Source: Irpex lacteus (Eukaryota; Basidiomycota; Agaricomycetes; Polyporales; Irpicaceae). From it: DNA of 64,000 bases. The position numbers and the translations under genes were made by a program. Position 1 is the stretch's first letter; every line of letters begins with the position of its first letter. Shown here one piece after another: positions 1 through 10,808 of this stretch. Under the pieces are notes generated by a model that was not told the DNA's origin, made no database searches, and worked only from the letters and a program-made list of their open reading frames with translations. Location: contig MQVO02000070.1 of assembly GCA_001986395.2 (NCBI GenBank), positions 1 to 64,000 on the forward strand. Direction: 5' to 3'.

Positions 1-6
1 CTATAA

Positions 7-943
7 CGTCTATATCCGACCTCTACTAAAAAACGGAGTTGGTTAGCTAAGAATTATCCCTCACTTTGGATTCATGTTGACGCTGCCTGGGCTGGTATCA
101 CGTTGGCATGCCCCGAGTACAGAGAAGTCGCGCAGCTGGACAATATCAACAAATTCGCGGATTCTTTCTGTACGAACTTTCACAAGGTATAGTGCTTATC
201 ACATGCGCCCAAGTTGCATCCGAAGCTAATAATACCGTCGACCGAACAGTGGGGATTGGTCAACTTCGACGCATCCACGCTGTGGGTGAGAGATAGAAAA
301 CATCTTACAGATGCCCTAGATATCACAACCCGAGTTTCTACGTACAAAAGAAGGGGATGCGGGTATGCGATCGGACACAGAACTTCCGCTTTACGTGTAA
401 CTCACGGCGTTCTTCAGGAGTCGTGATTGATTATCGAAATTGGCATCTCGCCCTTGGCCGTCGTTTAGGTCGTTGAAGATATGGTTCGTACTCAGAAGCT
501 ACGGAGCTGAAGGGTTCAGGAACCATATCCGTCAGGTAGCTGTTTTACAACATGATAGAATCGCGGCTGACGCCATGTTACTAGGGAATCGAGCTAAACA
601 AATACTTTGTCTCGCTGCTTCGCTCCTCATCGGATTTCTCGCTTATCACAGAGCCTTCATTTGCGTTATCCGTCTTCAGACTTACACCCCCATCTATCGC
701 GTCGGCTGTGAACGACAAGGAGAAACTAGAAGCGATCTTTAATGATCTCAACAAAGGATTATTACACTCGGGTTTCTGGTCGGAATGATATAGCATTAAC
801 GCAGACCAAGATGAACGGCACGTTTCTGTATTAGGTTTGCTATTGGGGCGGCCAGGACGCAGAAGACGCATATCGATCGTGCATGGCAGATTCTACAGGA
901 AGAGGCTCAGGCCACCATCTTGTCCTGGGGAAGTAAAGTATGA
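7..943 (+). pseudogene. 3' part of a group II PLP-dependent amino-acid decarboxylase (aromatic-L-amino-acid decarboxylase-like), frame broken
   Basis: Only the C-terminal half lies in the window. The stretch HVDAAWAG (from about 73), then CTNFHK with the PLP lysine at the exon end (181-186), then WGLVNFD after an intron (187-249), is the signature of the aromatic amino-acid/tryptophan/tyrosine decarboxylase family. These enzymes make amines from amino acids in the cytosol. Later conserved blocks are DYRNWHLALGRR, LKIWFVLRSYG, LITEPSFALSVFRL and CIRFAIGAART. Further introns fit at about 361-418 and 539-588. Three single-base frame breaks are needed to join the blocks: one base missing at the T run 464-466, one extra near 760, and one extra T at 823-825. 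The reading ends at the stop at 941-943. It could be a decayed gene, or a functional gene with sequencing indels near a contig edge. The family assignment is firm; functional status is not. Confidence 0.8.
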
Positions 944-1267
944 GAGCTGTGGGTCAGGCCGCGTAGGCTCCATGATGCATGTATTAGACGATAATCTTAC
1001 CTCAGGCAACTATCGCTCGGATATAACAGTGTATTTACTCAGTATACTAGACTTAGGATTTTTCCAGCCTATCTGATAAGTAACGAGTTAACGAGATCTC
1101 GACTCGGGCGAGCGAGAGATTGCAAGCGTCTATCGTCTGATGCGCCTCCGAATGCGATCGCGTTGAGTCGGCGCTGGGATGATACCTGCTGCAACTCCCA
1201 TAGAGTCCCATATTACTCGGGTGATAGCCTCTACTTGCTTGCTTGTATACGACCGCGGTTTCTTTCA
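944..1267. other. intergenic, decarboxylase to UPF3
   Basis: No convincing gene is seen. The stretch presumably holds the decarboxylase 3' end and the UPF3 promoter. An upstream ATG at 1179 is in frame with the Lys-rich start of the UPF3 domain, so the 5' end of UPF3 may begin there instead of at 1268. Confidence 0.4.
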
Positions 1268-2963
1268 ATGGCGACTGTTGAACCGCCAAAGTCATCCCAA
1301 AAGCAAATCGAAGGAAAAGGAGCGCAAGTCGCGAGCATCCCAGAAAGGGCAGTCAAGCTCAGAGCGATTGAAGACAATCGTCCGTCGTTTGCCTCCGAAT
1401 CTACCGGAGGTGGTCTTTTTGGCAGAGCGTACAGCAATGGGTGACCGATGAGACTGTGACTTGGAAAGAGTACTATCAAGGAAAATTGAGAAAGAGGTGC
1501 GCATATACTCCGCAGCTAGGCATGTAACATCGCTTGACGAGGTGAAATGAACTCAGAATTAACAAGGAGAACGTTCCATCACGCGCATATATTGCCTTTA
1601 AGAACGAAGATATTCTAGCTGCTTTTAGTCGTGACTATGATGGGCATATATTTAGGGATAAGGCTGGTACGTGTGTGAAGTTACTACAAATCATTTGTAA
1701 GCGAGTCCTTAACGTCTTGTGCAGGGAATGAATCCATTGCGATCGTTGAATTTGCGCCATTCCAAAAGATCCCAACCGTGAAGGGCAAGCCGGATAGTAG
1801 ACTTGGAACTATCGAGAAAGGTACGTCGCTGCGTATCCCCGTGTATCATAGCCAACATCTGCGACAGATGAGGATTTCATCTCGTTTATGGAGTCATTGA
1901 AGGCGCCAGAGGCGAAACCATTTGATGAAGGCACTCTGGAAAGTCTGGGTTAGTACGGTTGAACTTGCGACTTCTGTAACCTGCTGACGCGCTTTGGGGT
2001 CCAGTTGCGGGCATCCAGCCTCCTGCCCAACCAACCACAACTCCTCTGCTCGAGGCTCTGAAGGAACAGAAATCTGCCCAGAAGGACAGAGAAGCTATCC
2101 TAAGGAACCACGCTCATTACAAGGACCTCAATGTTGCTGCAATAAACGCCTCCGCTGGGTCGAAGCGCGACGATGGTAAGAAGAAGGCAGGCCAATCAAA
2201 CAACCCGGCCACTAAGGGAAGCGAGGCACCTCAAAGCAAGAAAGCTGCGAAGAAGGCCGCAGCGGCCGCCAAAGCAGCAGCCGCTACACAGCCATCCACC
2301 TCCGGTGGTGCACAGGCAAAGGACAAGGACGCCGGTGCGCAACAAGGTGCAGGTTCTTCTAGCCAGCCAACGAAGCCGAAAGCAGCCCCTCCTACACCCA
2401 AGGCACAACGTATCAGAGAGCGAGGTAATTCGAAGAATACGACTTCGTCTGCACCGCAGGCTGCAAAGCCTCGGCCTCCGTCCCCCAGAGAACCACCACC
2501 GTCGGTTCTAAAGCCCAAACCCCCCACACCCGAACAGGTACCTACTGCTCGACCTGCACCGACTGCCCCTCGACGAGGGCGACCTGTTCTGGGACTTGGG
2601 TCACGTCAATTCGAAGCTGCATTGAGTGGCGTCGTGGGCGGCGGGAAGCCTAAACGAGAGCGAGAGAAGGACAAGGAAACGCTGCCGTCTGCGACGACTG
2701 CTGGTGATGCCTCGACGCCGGCCTCTCCACAAATTCGACAGAAACAAGTTCATCCTGTCCCATCTACAGCTACACCTACGATTCTACAACGTGAAGGACA
2801 AGGAGTCCAGAATCCCGCCGGCATCATTACAAGGCCTTCGGAGGTAATCACACAGGCACCACGGGAAGATGGAGCAGGGGCCGGGGCTGCGGCTGGAGGA
2901 GCGGGTCGAGGTCATCGAGGTCGGGGTCGGGGTCGAGGAGGGCGCGGAGGTCGGGGAGGCTGA
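1268..2963 (+). CDS. UPF3: UPF3-like regulator of nonsense-mediated mRNA decay (Smg4/UPF3 domain)
   Basis: UPF3 bridges exon-junction complexes and UPF2 and promotes decay of mRNAs with premature stops. The Smg4/UPF3 domain is clear: KTIVRRLPPNLPE, WVTDETVTWKEYYQGKLRKR, ENVPSRAYIAFKNE, FSRDYDGHIFRDKAGNES, FAPFQKIP, TIEKDEDFISFMESL. It is followed by a long Lys/Ala/Pro-rich low-complexity region and an RG-rich tail just before the TGA at 2961-2963. Exons fit as 1268-1496, 1557-1666, 1725-1820, 1868-1948 and 2005-2963, giving about 491 codons once exon 1 is read through. Exon 1 carries an extra base in the T5 run at 1416-1420 that moves FWQSVQQW out of frame. If the ATG at 1268 is used there is a second extra base near 1309. 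Starting at ATG 1179 removes the need for the second one. The domain assignment is certain; the exact start is not. Confidence 0.85.
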
Positions 2964-4245
2964 AGTTCGACCGACATTCGCGATCGGTATCGGTTCGAAA
3001 GTCGACCTTCTTTCTGAACGACTGAAATGAACAGAACCCCTAACGGATCAAAGGAGTAAGACCACCGAGGCTCGGATGTGGTCTGAGTTCGGAAGTTCGA
3101 CTGCGCTGCGTACGGTTCACGCGGATGTACAGGGGCTAAATGAGATTTGCAAGACGATCGAGGCCCGGGACTCGGTACGATGGAGGCATAGTGAAGTTCT
3201 GTCATGTCGTGGAGACCCTGGAATGCTGGGCGGCGACGAAATTTTGTGAGGATTTTCGGCGTGGAAGTTTGGGATGATCGAGAGCCGTGTGCTATAGTGG
3301 TGGTGGCGGCATGGTGGTCTCGAGGGTCAGATATCATGTGGATTGGATGTCATCCAGCTATTGTGTTGTGTAGTGCTACAGAAGGACAGATGTCGCAGAG
3401 CCGTTAGTGGTTCCAGAAATACAAACAATTGTCGGAGTGCTAGCTTATCTTCGTCCGGTTTTTTTGCGGATGGCTTCAAGATGACGCGAGAATTTCTAAC
3501 ACTGCAGTTGCCAAATCAAGCAGTTGCTAGCGGCGCTATGAGCGGAGTTTACCGGGCACTATAAATTTTCTGACATCTGCCTCGCGCATTTTGTTGTTCG
3601 CGCAACTCGTTGCAACCTCCGCCGACCTGAGGGGCATATTCTCGGATGCTACGATATGGTGAGTACACGGTTTTGGTCATATATTCTGCTACGTGCAGTC
3701 AGAAGATGAATACAAAATCACATATCAAGCTCAACAGTCTTATGGATCGTAAAAACGTCCAGCTGCTGACCCATTCTGCAATACTGAATTTTTCCTTCTT
3801 ACCGACTTGTATCAGCCCCGATTCTCATGCTTACCTCCCTCTCTTCTAGGTCGCAACTGTCATGTACACTGGGTCGTATGAGGTCAAGGATGGAGATATG
3901 CGTGCACGATTGCTATCATGTATCGCAGTCGTGTGGCCGTAGGCCGCGTATTGAGTAATGTACTATTGTAACTTTACTGTAAAATTCGTGAATGAATGGC
4001 ATGCGTAAAACATTCGCATCATGTTATGGTTACGAGCAATCACTTCGCCACTTCGACTCTCTTCAAGCTGCGGTCCAGTAATACTTACTGGCTCTGCACT
4101 GAGCTCGGTGCTCAGAGTTCTTCGCTTCGTCCCAGACAACACAGATTGACACTCAAGAACGTGTAGCATGAGATACGATGGTGATATTAATACACGATGG
4201 CCAGATAAATATATGGGGTTCCAGACGAAAAGAGAAGGCTGTTGT
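2964..4245. other. convergent intergenic region, UPF3 to SYF2
   Basis: This is 1.3 kb between two convergent genes, presumably both 3' UTRs. The short open frames here show no recognisable domain, no consistent splicing and no tRNA-like fold. Nothing else is seen. Confidence 0.4.
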
Positions 4246-5524
4246 CTACAACGCGGTCCCCCGCTCGAAACTGGCACGTATCTCCGTGGTATACTTGTCG
4301 TAATAACGAGCGATCTGTAGTGGAGACACATCAGTATCAGCCACAACCATGCAGAATCCACGCTTGAAACCAGGATCACCACCACACGCACCTTCTTGTT
4401 GAACACCTTGTTTCGCTCGTTGATGTATGTGATGTCCCCGTCGTCGTCGTTGTTCCTCTTTCTGGAGAATTTCTTCTTCTTGTCGATACTGTAAGATACG
4501 AGATATACTTCAGTGACTCGGTGCCGCAGGGATGAACCCAAGTTTACGTACTCGGCATTGAGTTTACCAATAACCCTATCGATAGCCTCCTCGGTAGGCT
4601 TATTGTCGGCGTACAGCAGGCTGTTCGCGTCTCGGTATAAGCTTTCGGCCGCCAATCGTTGCTCAACACTCGTCGGGACAACCTGCTCCGATACATGCGC
4701 TCAGATCCAACACACCTCATGAATGAAGCAAGTGTTACGTACCGACGAACCCTGAGGGTTGAAGTTGGTAATTGCAGACGAAGACGAGCTGGCTCCTTGC
4801 TTTGACAGCGTTCCAGGTGCCAAACCCAAGGCAATCTCCTTCTGCTTGTTGTACGCGGCGAGGTCTGGTTTGATATGGTCCAAATCCTTCTTGTACCGTC
4901 TCCGAGCAGCGTCCGCATCATCTATTGTGAGACACAAACGAAACGAGGTGTATCAGCATCCGGATACTTCAGTCCACGAGGATTCGGCTCAACATCAACA
5001 CAACGTATCCTCGAGGTAGCAAGGTAGACAAGGAAATACTCACTGTTGAACTCAAAGTCCGCCCGACGAGCTTTGCGAGCCAACTTCTTCTCCCACTCGT
5101 CGTTCTCCTCGATCGTGTAATCCCAGTTCTTCTGTCGCTCGATATCCTCACCACGGTCCTCTGCGTCGGCCTTTATTCTGAGTGTTTCAGCCAACTTGCG
5201 CTGTCGCTCAAGCCGTGCAGCTTCCCGAGCGGTGACTTTCTGCTTCGCGCTTTCTTCCACTACGTCTGCACGGTTTGCACGCGCAGTTGTACGCTATAAC
5301 GACAATTGATAGATGATAAGTATATTTCATGCTTCGATAAGCGACATACAACATACCATGCGCTGTCTGAGCTTCTCCATCTTTGCTTTTCGCTCTTCTA
5401 GCGTCAGCTTGCGCTCCCCTTCCGCCTCTGGTGTTCCCTCTGCAGACTCGTCCACTGCAGGCGCATTCTCTGCGTCTGTCATCTTCTCCACAAACTGTTC
5501 TGCGGCCTCAGCAATAGCGCTCAT
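4246..5524 (-). CDS. SYF2: pre-mRNA-splicing factor SYF2
   Basis: SYF2 is a small coiled-coil protein of the Prp19-associated (NTC) spliceosome complex. The diagnostic block NWDYTIEENDEWEKKLARK, then a Lys/Arg-rich segment, SLYRDANSLLYADNKPTEEA and the C-terminal ARYYDKYTTEIRASFERGTA match the family from yeast to human. Six exons fit with exact phases (genomic order): 4246-4314, 4392-4488, 4552-4682, 4743-4921, 5044-5293 and 5357-5524. They total 297 aa, a normal length. The N-terminal 56 residues are acidic and then turn into the coiled coil (LTLEERKAKMEKLRQRM). The start is the only in-frame ATG before the domain, and it sits 287 bp from the divergent gene at 5812, so the two may share a promoter region. 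Confidence 0.95.
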
Positions 5525-5811
5525 TCTTAACGTGCTTCGGGGTGTTGAATTATTAAGAACGAGGTAGAGCGTAAGATAAGTATGGATGTGAAGTAAGGTG
5601 GCACGGACTTGGACAGTGAGACGAGCGGCTTGAGCTCTTGTTTACGTAATTGTTCACTACTCCAAATAAGGTAACCACAGTCGATCAACGTTGGAACAGA
5701 CTGTTCGTCTCGAACCGCCACCACTGTATTTCTGCGACACCTCTGAGATCCGACTCACTCATTACAACTCACTCTCCTTGTATCACGACTCCTTTTAATC
5801 TCGGACCCAAC

Positions 5812-6645
5812 ATGTCGGCTTACGCTCCTTACCCAATCTCTGGATTTCTACCTCAACCATACATTTCTACTATTGCGCACACTACTACTGGATTCAGTCC
5901 CTCTGTCTCTGCCTCTTCTGTTGACACGGCACGATACTATACACTGGGAAAACGCCAACGACTTCCTGAGATTGTGGTTGAAGATACTTCTCTGGACGCG
6001 ACTGTCGATGCGCATCCTAATTCTCTACTCAAGACTCCCTCCAAACGCCTTGATGTACGGAAGTCTGCGCCCTCCGGATCTCCTGTTATGTCCTGGCTGG
6101 ACGAACAAACCTTGACGAACACACCTTGCACTGCGCTGTCTAAGGAGAAGGCCTTTTTCTCGACACCGAAGCGTGATCTTCGAAGTTCCAAGCTGTCAAC
6201 CACGATACTCACTCCTCCCCATGGGACTGTACCTCTGCCTGTCTTCAGCAATGACAAGTCAGTTGTGGAAGATTGTCTGGACAATACGTTGGAGCAAGAC
6301 AGTTGTATAGAAATCGAGCTTACCGAAGATTTGCCTCTCGAAGAGGCCACCACTCCATCTAGCCCGAGGCGCGCTCCGAAACTACGACGGTCCAACGGGA
6401 ACGATGACCTTCGCACGATGTATCATCTCACGGCTTCTCCGCTTCCCTCTTCTGATGCTGGTGTTCAAGAGCTGTCGTTCGACGAGCAATTGACCCTGGC
6501 CATCTTGGCTGAAATGGACCGAGCCCCCAACCGATTCTTGGCGCACCGTCGTGAACCTGTCGCGAAATCCAGGTCGACGTCGCTACTGAGCACGCTGGGC
6601 AATCTGCTGCGTATTGCGAGATCTCCGGTGTCCCGTGTGTGGTAA
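5812..6645 (+). CDS. hypothetical protein, low-complexity, probably regulatory or nuclear
   Basis: This is a single-exon frame of 277 aa. I do not recognise a domain. It is rich in Ser, Thr, Pro and Leu with short charged blocks. Visible features are MSWLDEQTL, several S/T-P dipeptides (TPSKR, STPKR, TPPHG, SSPRR) that could be proline-directed kinase sites, an acidic patch IEIELTEDLPLEEA followed by a basic PRRAPKLRR, and an amphipathic LSFDEQLTLAILAEMD. The start is the first in-frame ATG. The frame stays open upstream to about 5650 without an ATG. It is divergent from SYF2 with a 287-bp spacer. Codon use and length support a real gene, probably a lineage-restricted protein. Confidence 0.7.
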   Translation: MSAYAPYPISGFLPQPYISTIAHTTTGFSPSVSASSVDTARYYTLGKRQRLPEIVVEDTSLDATVDAHPNSLLKTPSKRLDVRKSAPSGSPVMSWLDEQTLTNTPCTALSKEKAFFSTPKRDLRSSKLSTTILTPPHGTVPLPVFSNDKSVVEDCLDNTLEQDSCIEIELTEDLPLEEATTPSSPRRAPKLRRSNGNDDLRTMYHLTASPLPSSDAGVQELSFDEQLTLAILAEMDRAPNRFLAHRREPVAKSRSTSLLSTLGNLLRIARSPVSRVW

Positions 6646-6954
6646 AGGCTCTCGGATGCGCCCGCTGTCTCTCACGACCATGCCGGTCCCGAAGACGTGA
6701 TGAGGAGGAGGACGAAAATAGCGGATACGACGGTTATTCAGAGCACCCACCTCACAATTGTTATCGTGTACTTCTACACTTCTTACTTGTCTTATGTATG
6801 GCTGTAAGCACCCCAATGAACGTAGTAACAACCCTAACAACCTCTTCATAACGAATCATAACGAACTCTTGATAGGCGGCGGCAGCGCTATGGTCCAGGC
6901 ACGACAGTCAGGAAGGGAACAACGAGAATGAGACTCCGCCTGATCTGATCAGAC
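6646..6954. other. intergenic spacer
   Basis: This holds the 3' flank of the hypothetical gene and the distal promoter of the GPI protein gene. No other gene is seen. Confidence 0.35.
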
Positions 6955-6961
6955 TATAAAA
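6955..6961 (+). promoter_or_regulatory. TATA box of the GPI-protein gene
   Basis: TATAAAA lies 150 bp upstream of the ATG at 7105, followed by a C/T-rich leader (CTCTCTCG, TTCTTTC tracts) of the kind common in strongly expressed fungal genes. Confidence 0.5.
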
Positions 6962-7104
6962 CCCGACCGCCCTTCATGCGTATGTTTCTCTTCCGTTCTT
7001 CATCCACAAACTATCTCTCGTCGTTACCGGCCTCGTCGCTCACAAGCGCACCTTTCGCTCTCTTCAACCCACATTCCTTTCTAACCAAAGAAACCCTCTC
7101 AGCC

Positions 7105-8016
7105 ATGTTCACCGCTCTCGTCACCCTCGCCCTCTTGGCTCCCTCTGCCTTTGCAAACCTTGCAGTACGTGCGAAGGGGTCATAGCGGCGTGTGCCTATG
7201 CTTACATCCTTTTTCGTGCAGTTCACCCAGCCCGTTGCTACTTCCTCCTGGGCGCCTGGTCAGACCGTCAACATCGTTTGGCAGGACGACAACAACGGCA
7301 ATAAGCTCACTGACTTGGGTACTGGCTCTTTCGGTATCTTTGTTGGTGGTACTACTACTCAGGTGAGTTATTTTGTTTATCAACGACATCTTTTGCTCAA
7401 AGTTGGTGCTGTTAGGCCCAAGTTGTGCACATTGCTGACTCCGTCAATGTTGCAACCACTTCCCAAATTAACTTCCAAGTTCCTGATGGCTTTGGTCCGT
7501 CCTACAACGGCTAGTACGTCAAAAAGTTGATCGTATTGGATAAACCCTTTCTGATCGCGTCTATGTCTGTCTATGTACAGTTTTGTTCGTTTCACTTCTG
7601 ACAGTTGTGTTGACAAGACCACTTCTCTGAACTTCCCCTGCGAGGCCTTCTCCGCCAAGTTCGCGTGAGTAGCAATTCATTCCCTCATCTGCTGAATCGT
7701 GACTAACTGACGTTTTAACAGTGTCAACAACTTGAACGGCAGTTTCAACTCGACCATCCAGCAGATCGCTGACAACGGTTCCAGCTCCTCCGCGTCTGCT
7801 GGTGCCCCCGCTGGCAGCAGTGCAGCTGCTGGAACCAGCGCCACCGCGGCCGCCACCTCGGCTTCTTCCCATGCTTCGAGCTCGGGCAGCGCTCACGCTT
7901 CCTCTGCTTCTGCTAAGGCCACTGGTGCCTCGGCTGCCAACGGTGCTGCTGGTCTCTTCGCCAGCTCTGGTGTTGTTGCCGCGGCGGCTGCATTTGCTGG
8001 TGCCATGATGCTCTAA
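7105..8016 (+). CDS. secreted Ser/Ala-rich GPI-anchored protein with Kre9/Knh1-like N-terminal domain
   Basis: Predicted 225-aa cell-surface protein. Exons 7105-7164, 7222-7362, 7416-7513, 7581-7664 and 7722-8016 join in phase. Residues 1-18 form a signal peptide (MFTALVTLALLAPSAFA). The next ~110 residues fit the Kre9/Knh1-like domain of the Ser-Thr-rich GPI-anchored membrane family, with FTQPVATSSWAPGQTVNIVW and a pair of Cys (SCVDK, FPCEAF). A ~70-residue Ser/Ala/Gly stalk follows, then a hydrophobic C terminus (VVAAAAAFAGAMML) typical of a GPI-attachment signal. Known members are abundant in Agaricomycete cell walls; their precise role is unclear. The promoter has a TATA box and a pyrimidine-rich leader, suggesting high expression. 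A second member of the same general family lies at 46559-47786. Confidence 0.88.
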
Positions 8017-8627
8017 GTGTCATGACGGGTCCTTTTCTTTCTCGTAACTCGCTTTTCTGTCGTCTGCTCCAATCTACCTTCGATTAGCATATCCTACTCA
8101 AATTCATTCCAGTTGTTTCCTCTGATCTTGGAAATGTTTGTCTGCTCTGGGTTCGTGGAATTCTTCCAACCTATGGTCCTTTCAGCTCGTCAGACGCTGT
8201 ACGCGTACATGGCACTACCTTTAGATGGCACAATATGCCAATTTGACGCGACTTACGACGTGACATGTATACACGCCGACTGGCCTTAGCTTACGTTCTT
8301 TAATACACGGAACTCGGACTATATCTGCTTGCTTAGCCACTCTTGCAGTGCTGGTATGGCATGATTCTTGGCGAGTCTACTATGAATTCCGCTATTCAAT
8401 CCGAAAGCATAGAAATGGCTCGTTCGGATGTCCGACGCTACCCCAGCATTCCCAGGACGCCACCGGTCAAGTTACATACCCCTCTCTCACAAATACCACC
8501 TCGCAGCTTCATCCCTCACGCTCAGTAGCAGCGTGGGCTCGATATTCGCAAGATAACAAGTATATCTCGTGCCTGCTAAAGCCCGAGTCCGAAAACGCCC
8601 TGACCGACCCGGATTCAGTTGGCACAT
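8017..8627. other. intergenic spacer
   Basis: 3' UTR of the GPI protein gene and promoter of the MoCF-domain gene. Short open frames here have no domain and no splice pattern. Nothing else is seen. Confidence 0.35.
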
Positions 8628-10087
8628 ATGTCAGCAGGTGCTGGAAGAGCGACCACACGCCTCCTCTCTCTCGTTCAACACTGTCACGGTCCTCGATCAA
8701 GTGGTCCTCGATTAACTGCAACTACACTTGGAAGCTTAAGAACGCGTTCGATGACGACGGTGGACAACCAAACGACGGGTGCGGCAGCTCCTGCTGGTGC
8801 TACGACCAGCACTCAGGCTGCACAGGCGGAGCGACCGAAGTATAACTTCCCTGTATCGGAGGTGCCGAAGAATCCGCTTGGAGAGGGGCGGTATATCAAG
8901 ACTGCTGCAGCATTAGTCATAGGGTACGTTTATTCTTGTGAGACTGTCGCGGTGTACGAGGAGGTTGACAAGCGTTACACATGCAGAGACGAGATTCTGA
9001 ACGGCAAGACCTTGGATAGGAACTCGAACTATTTCGCGAGGTACTGTTTCGAACAGGGCGTCGAACTGTGAGTGTGATCCTTGCAGCTTTGAGTGTGGCA
9101 CGAGCAGAGTTGTGACTGTTGAGGAGATAGGAAGCGAATCGAGGTTATTGCGGATGATGAAGATGAAATGTACGTCCCACCCAGGTTTGCTTTGTTCGCA
9201 TAACGTTGCTAACAGGTGTGTGCGATAGTGTCGAAGCTAGCAGACGAATGGTCAAGAACTATGATTTCGTCATCACGTCGGGAGGCATTGGCCCTACGCA
9301 CGATGGTACGCCTCTCCGACCTTCGCCCTCTCCCTGTACTAACCGGTGCTTGTGAACGAAATCTAGACATAACCTATGCATCATTGGCCAAAGCGTTCAA
9401 CCAGCCCCTCGTACATCACGAGGAGACCCTCCGCCGTATGGCAGAGATGACTCGTACTCGGCCGGATATAGCCAAGCAAACGGATGAGCAACGCGTCGCA
9501 CGAGAGCGTATGGCGCTCTTCCCCGCGCAGGCAGAGGTGTTATATATTGAGAGCGAAATTTGGGTGGTAAGCGCAATCCCTTCGACTTTACGGACAACAT
9601 CCCTAATTTAGCTTGTTATGGATGCTATATAGCCCGTAGTGCGACTACAAGGCAAATTATGCATCTTCCCTGGCATACCGGGATTGTTTAAACGGATGCT
9701 TGATGGCTTGACACCTTACCTGCCGCTTCCACCACCGGAAGAACGTCCCTTCAGGCAACAGGTCTTTACATCGTGAGTGTTTTCTCGCCATATAATGCTT
9801 CTGATGTATCATGGCTTGTATTTACTCAACAACCCTCCACCGGCAGGAAACCGGAATCCTCCATCGCCCCCTACCTCACCGAACTTCAGGCACGGACGAA
9901 AGGCGATGGCATTCGCGTCGGCTCGTACCCGTTGCTCGCTCAAGGCGTATACGTTTCCTTGATTGGACAGAACAAGGAGGCCGTGCAGAAGCTGGCGGAG
10001 GAGACAGCAGCGGCGTTGGATGGGAGGCTTGTTAGTGAAGAAGAGGCGAGGGAGAAGGCGCGACAGAAGGAAAAGGAAGCTGTGTAG
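8628..10087 (+). CDS. MoCF/CinA-type molybdopterin-binding-domain protein
   Basis: Seven exons (8628-8923, 8987-9067, 9131-9169, 9229-9305, 9367-9566, 9633-9772, 9847-10087) join in phase to 357 aa. The MoCF_biosynth fold is shown by [18 protein letters not shown], the glycine-rich [13 protein letters not shown] loop, and [14 protein letters not shown]. This matches the stand-alone CinA-like / FLAD1 N-terminal domain family. Those proteins bind or hydrolyse nucleotide cofactors; real molybdopterin binding has not been shown for most. No MoeA-specific domains and no PAPS-reductase (FAD synthase) domain follow, so this is not a full FAD synthase. The first ~40 residues ([16 protein letters not shown] and onward) are Arg/Ser/Leu-rich without acids, like a mitochondrial presequence. 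A second in-frame ATG at 8751 would give the form without it. The C terminus ends in a charged helix. Confidence 0.88.
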
Positions 10088-10808
10088 ATGTGGTAGGTGA
10101 TAGGAAGATGGGTCGTGATCAAGTGTGTTAGGTTGTATGAATATAACTCGTGTCCTCAGATGATTAGCTGGCTTTTCCAGTACCTCTGAGGAGTTCCAGT
10201 CTTAACGCACTCAAGAACCTCGCCGGAGAGATGGAAATTTACCGGGATGTAGCTAACCACACATTCAGCTACGACCCCGGCTATATACGAACTGAATGCT
10301 CCTGGGCCAGACTTCGGCATCGGTGCAGCGTTGGAAAAGCACTACGTGCCTGTTATTTGTGGGTAGGTTGTTTGTTACACTAGAGGCGAAATTGGCAGAG
10401 CATTCTTCAATAGTTCCTGGGCATGCCCAAGAGGCTGCCTGAGCGAGAAATCACTGAAGCACTCAAAGTAACACGAAATGACTTATTTACTTAAGCTGGT
10501 GGATGAACAAATGGAGACGATTGTCATCGGACTTGGATTCTTCAGGAGAGTATCGTTCAATCTGCGAGGAGACATTCAAAACATTCTCACCTGGTTAGAA
10601 AAGTCAAAACAGGGAGCTGTAGAACGTCCACTTGCTCAAATCCTAGAATACGAACATCGTTGACACTATTTGTAGGACCCTCCACCGGTTGTACAGACTT
10701 TTTTCCGCTACTGGAAAGACTCTTTACGGCCCTTTGTTGATTTTTCTGGATCGATTCTCGGTACTCGTAAGGCAATAAATTTGTACTTCGACCTATGAAC
10801 TGTGGCAT
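10088..10808. other. convergent intergenic region
   Basis: Between the MoCF gene and the end of the GH115 gene. No gene, repeat or RNA is recognised. Confidence 0.35.

Noticed and set aside
2173..2527. Long open frames on both strands inside the UPF3 tail
   Set aside because: They are shadows of the Lys/Ala/Pro-rich coding frame, which joins in phase to the upstream exons.
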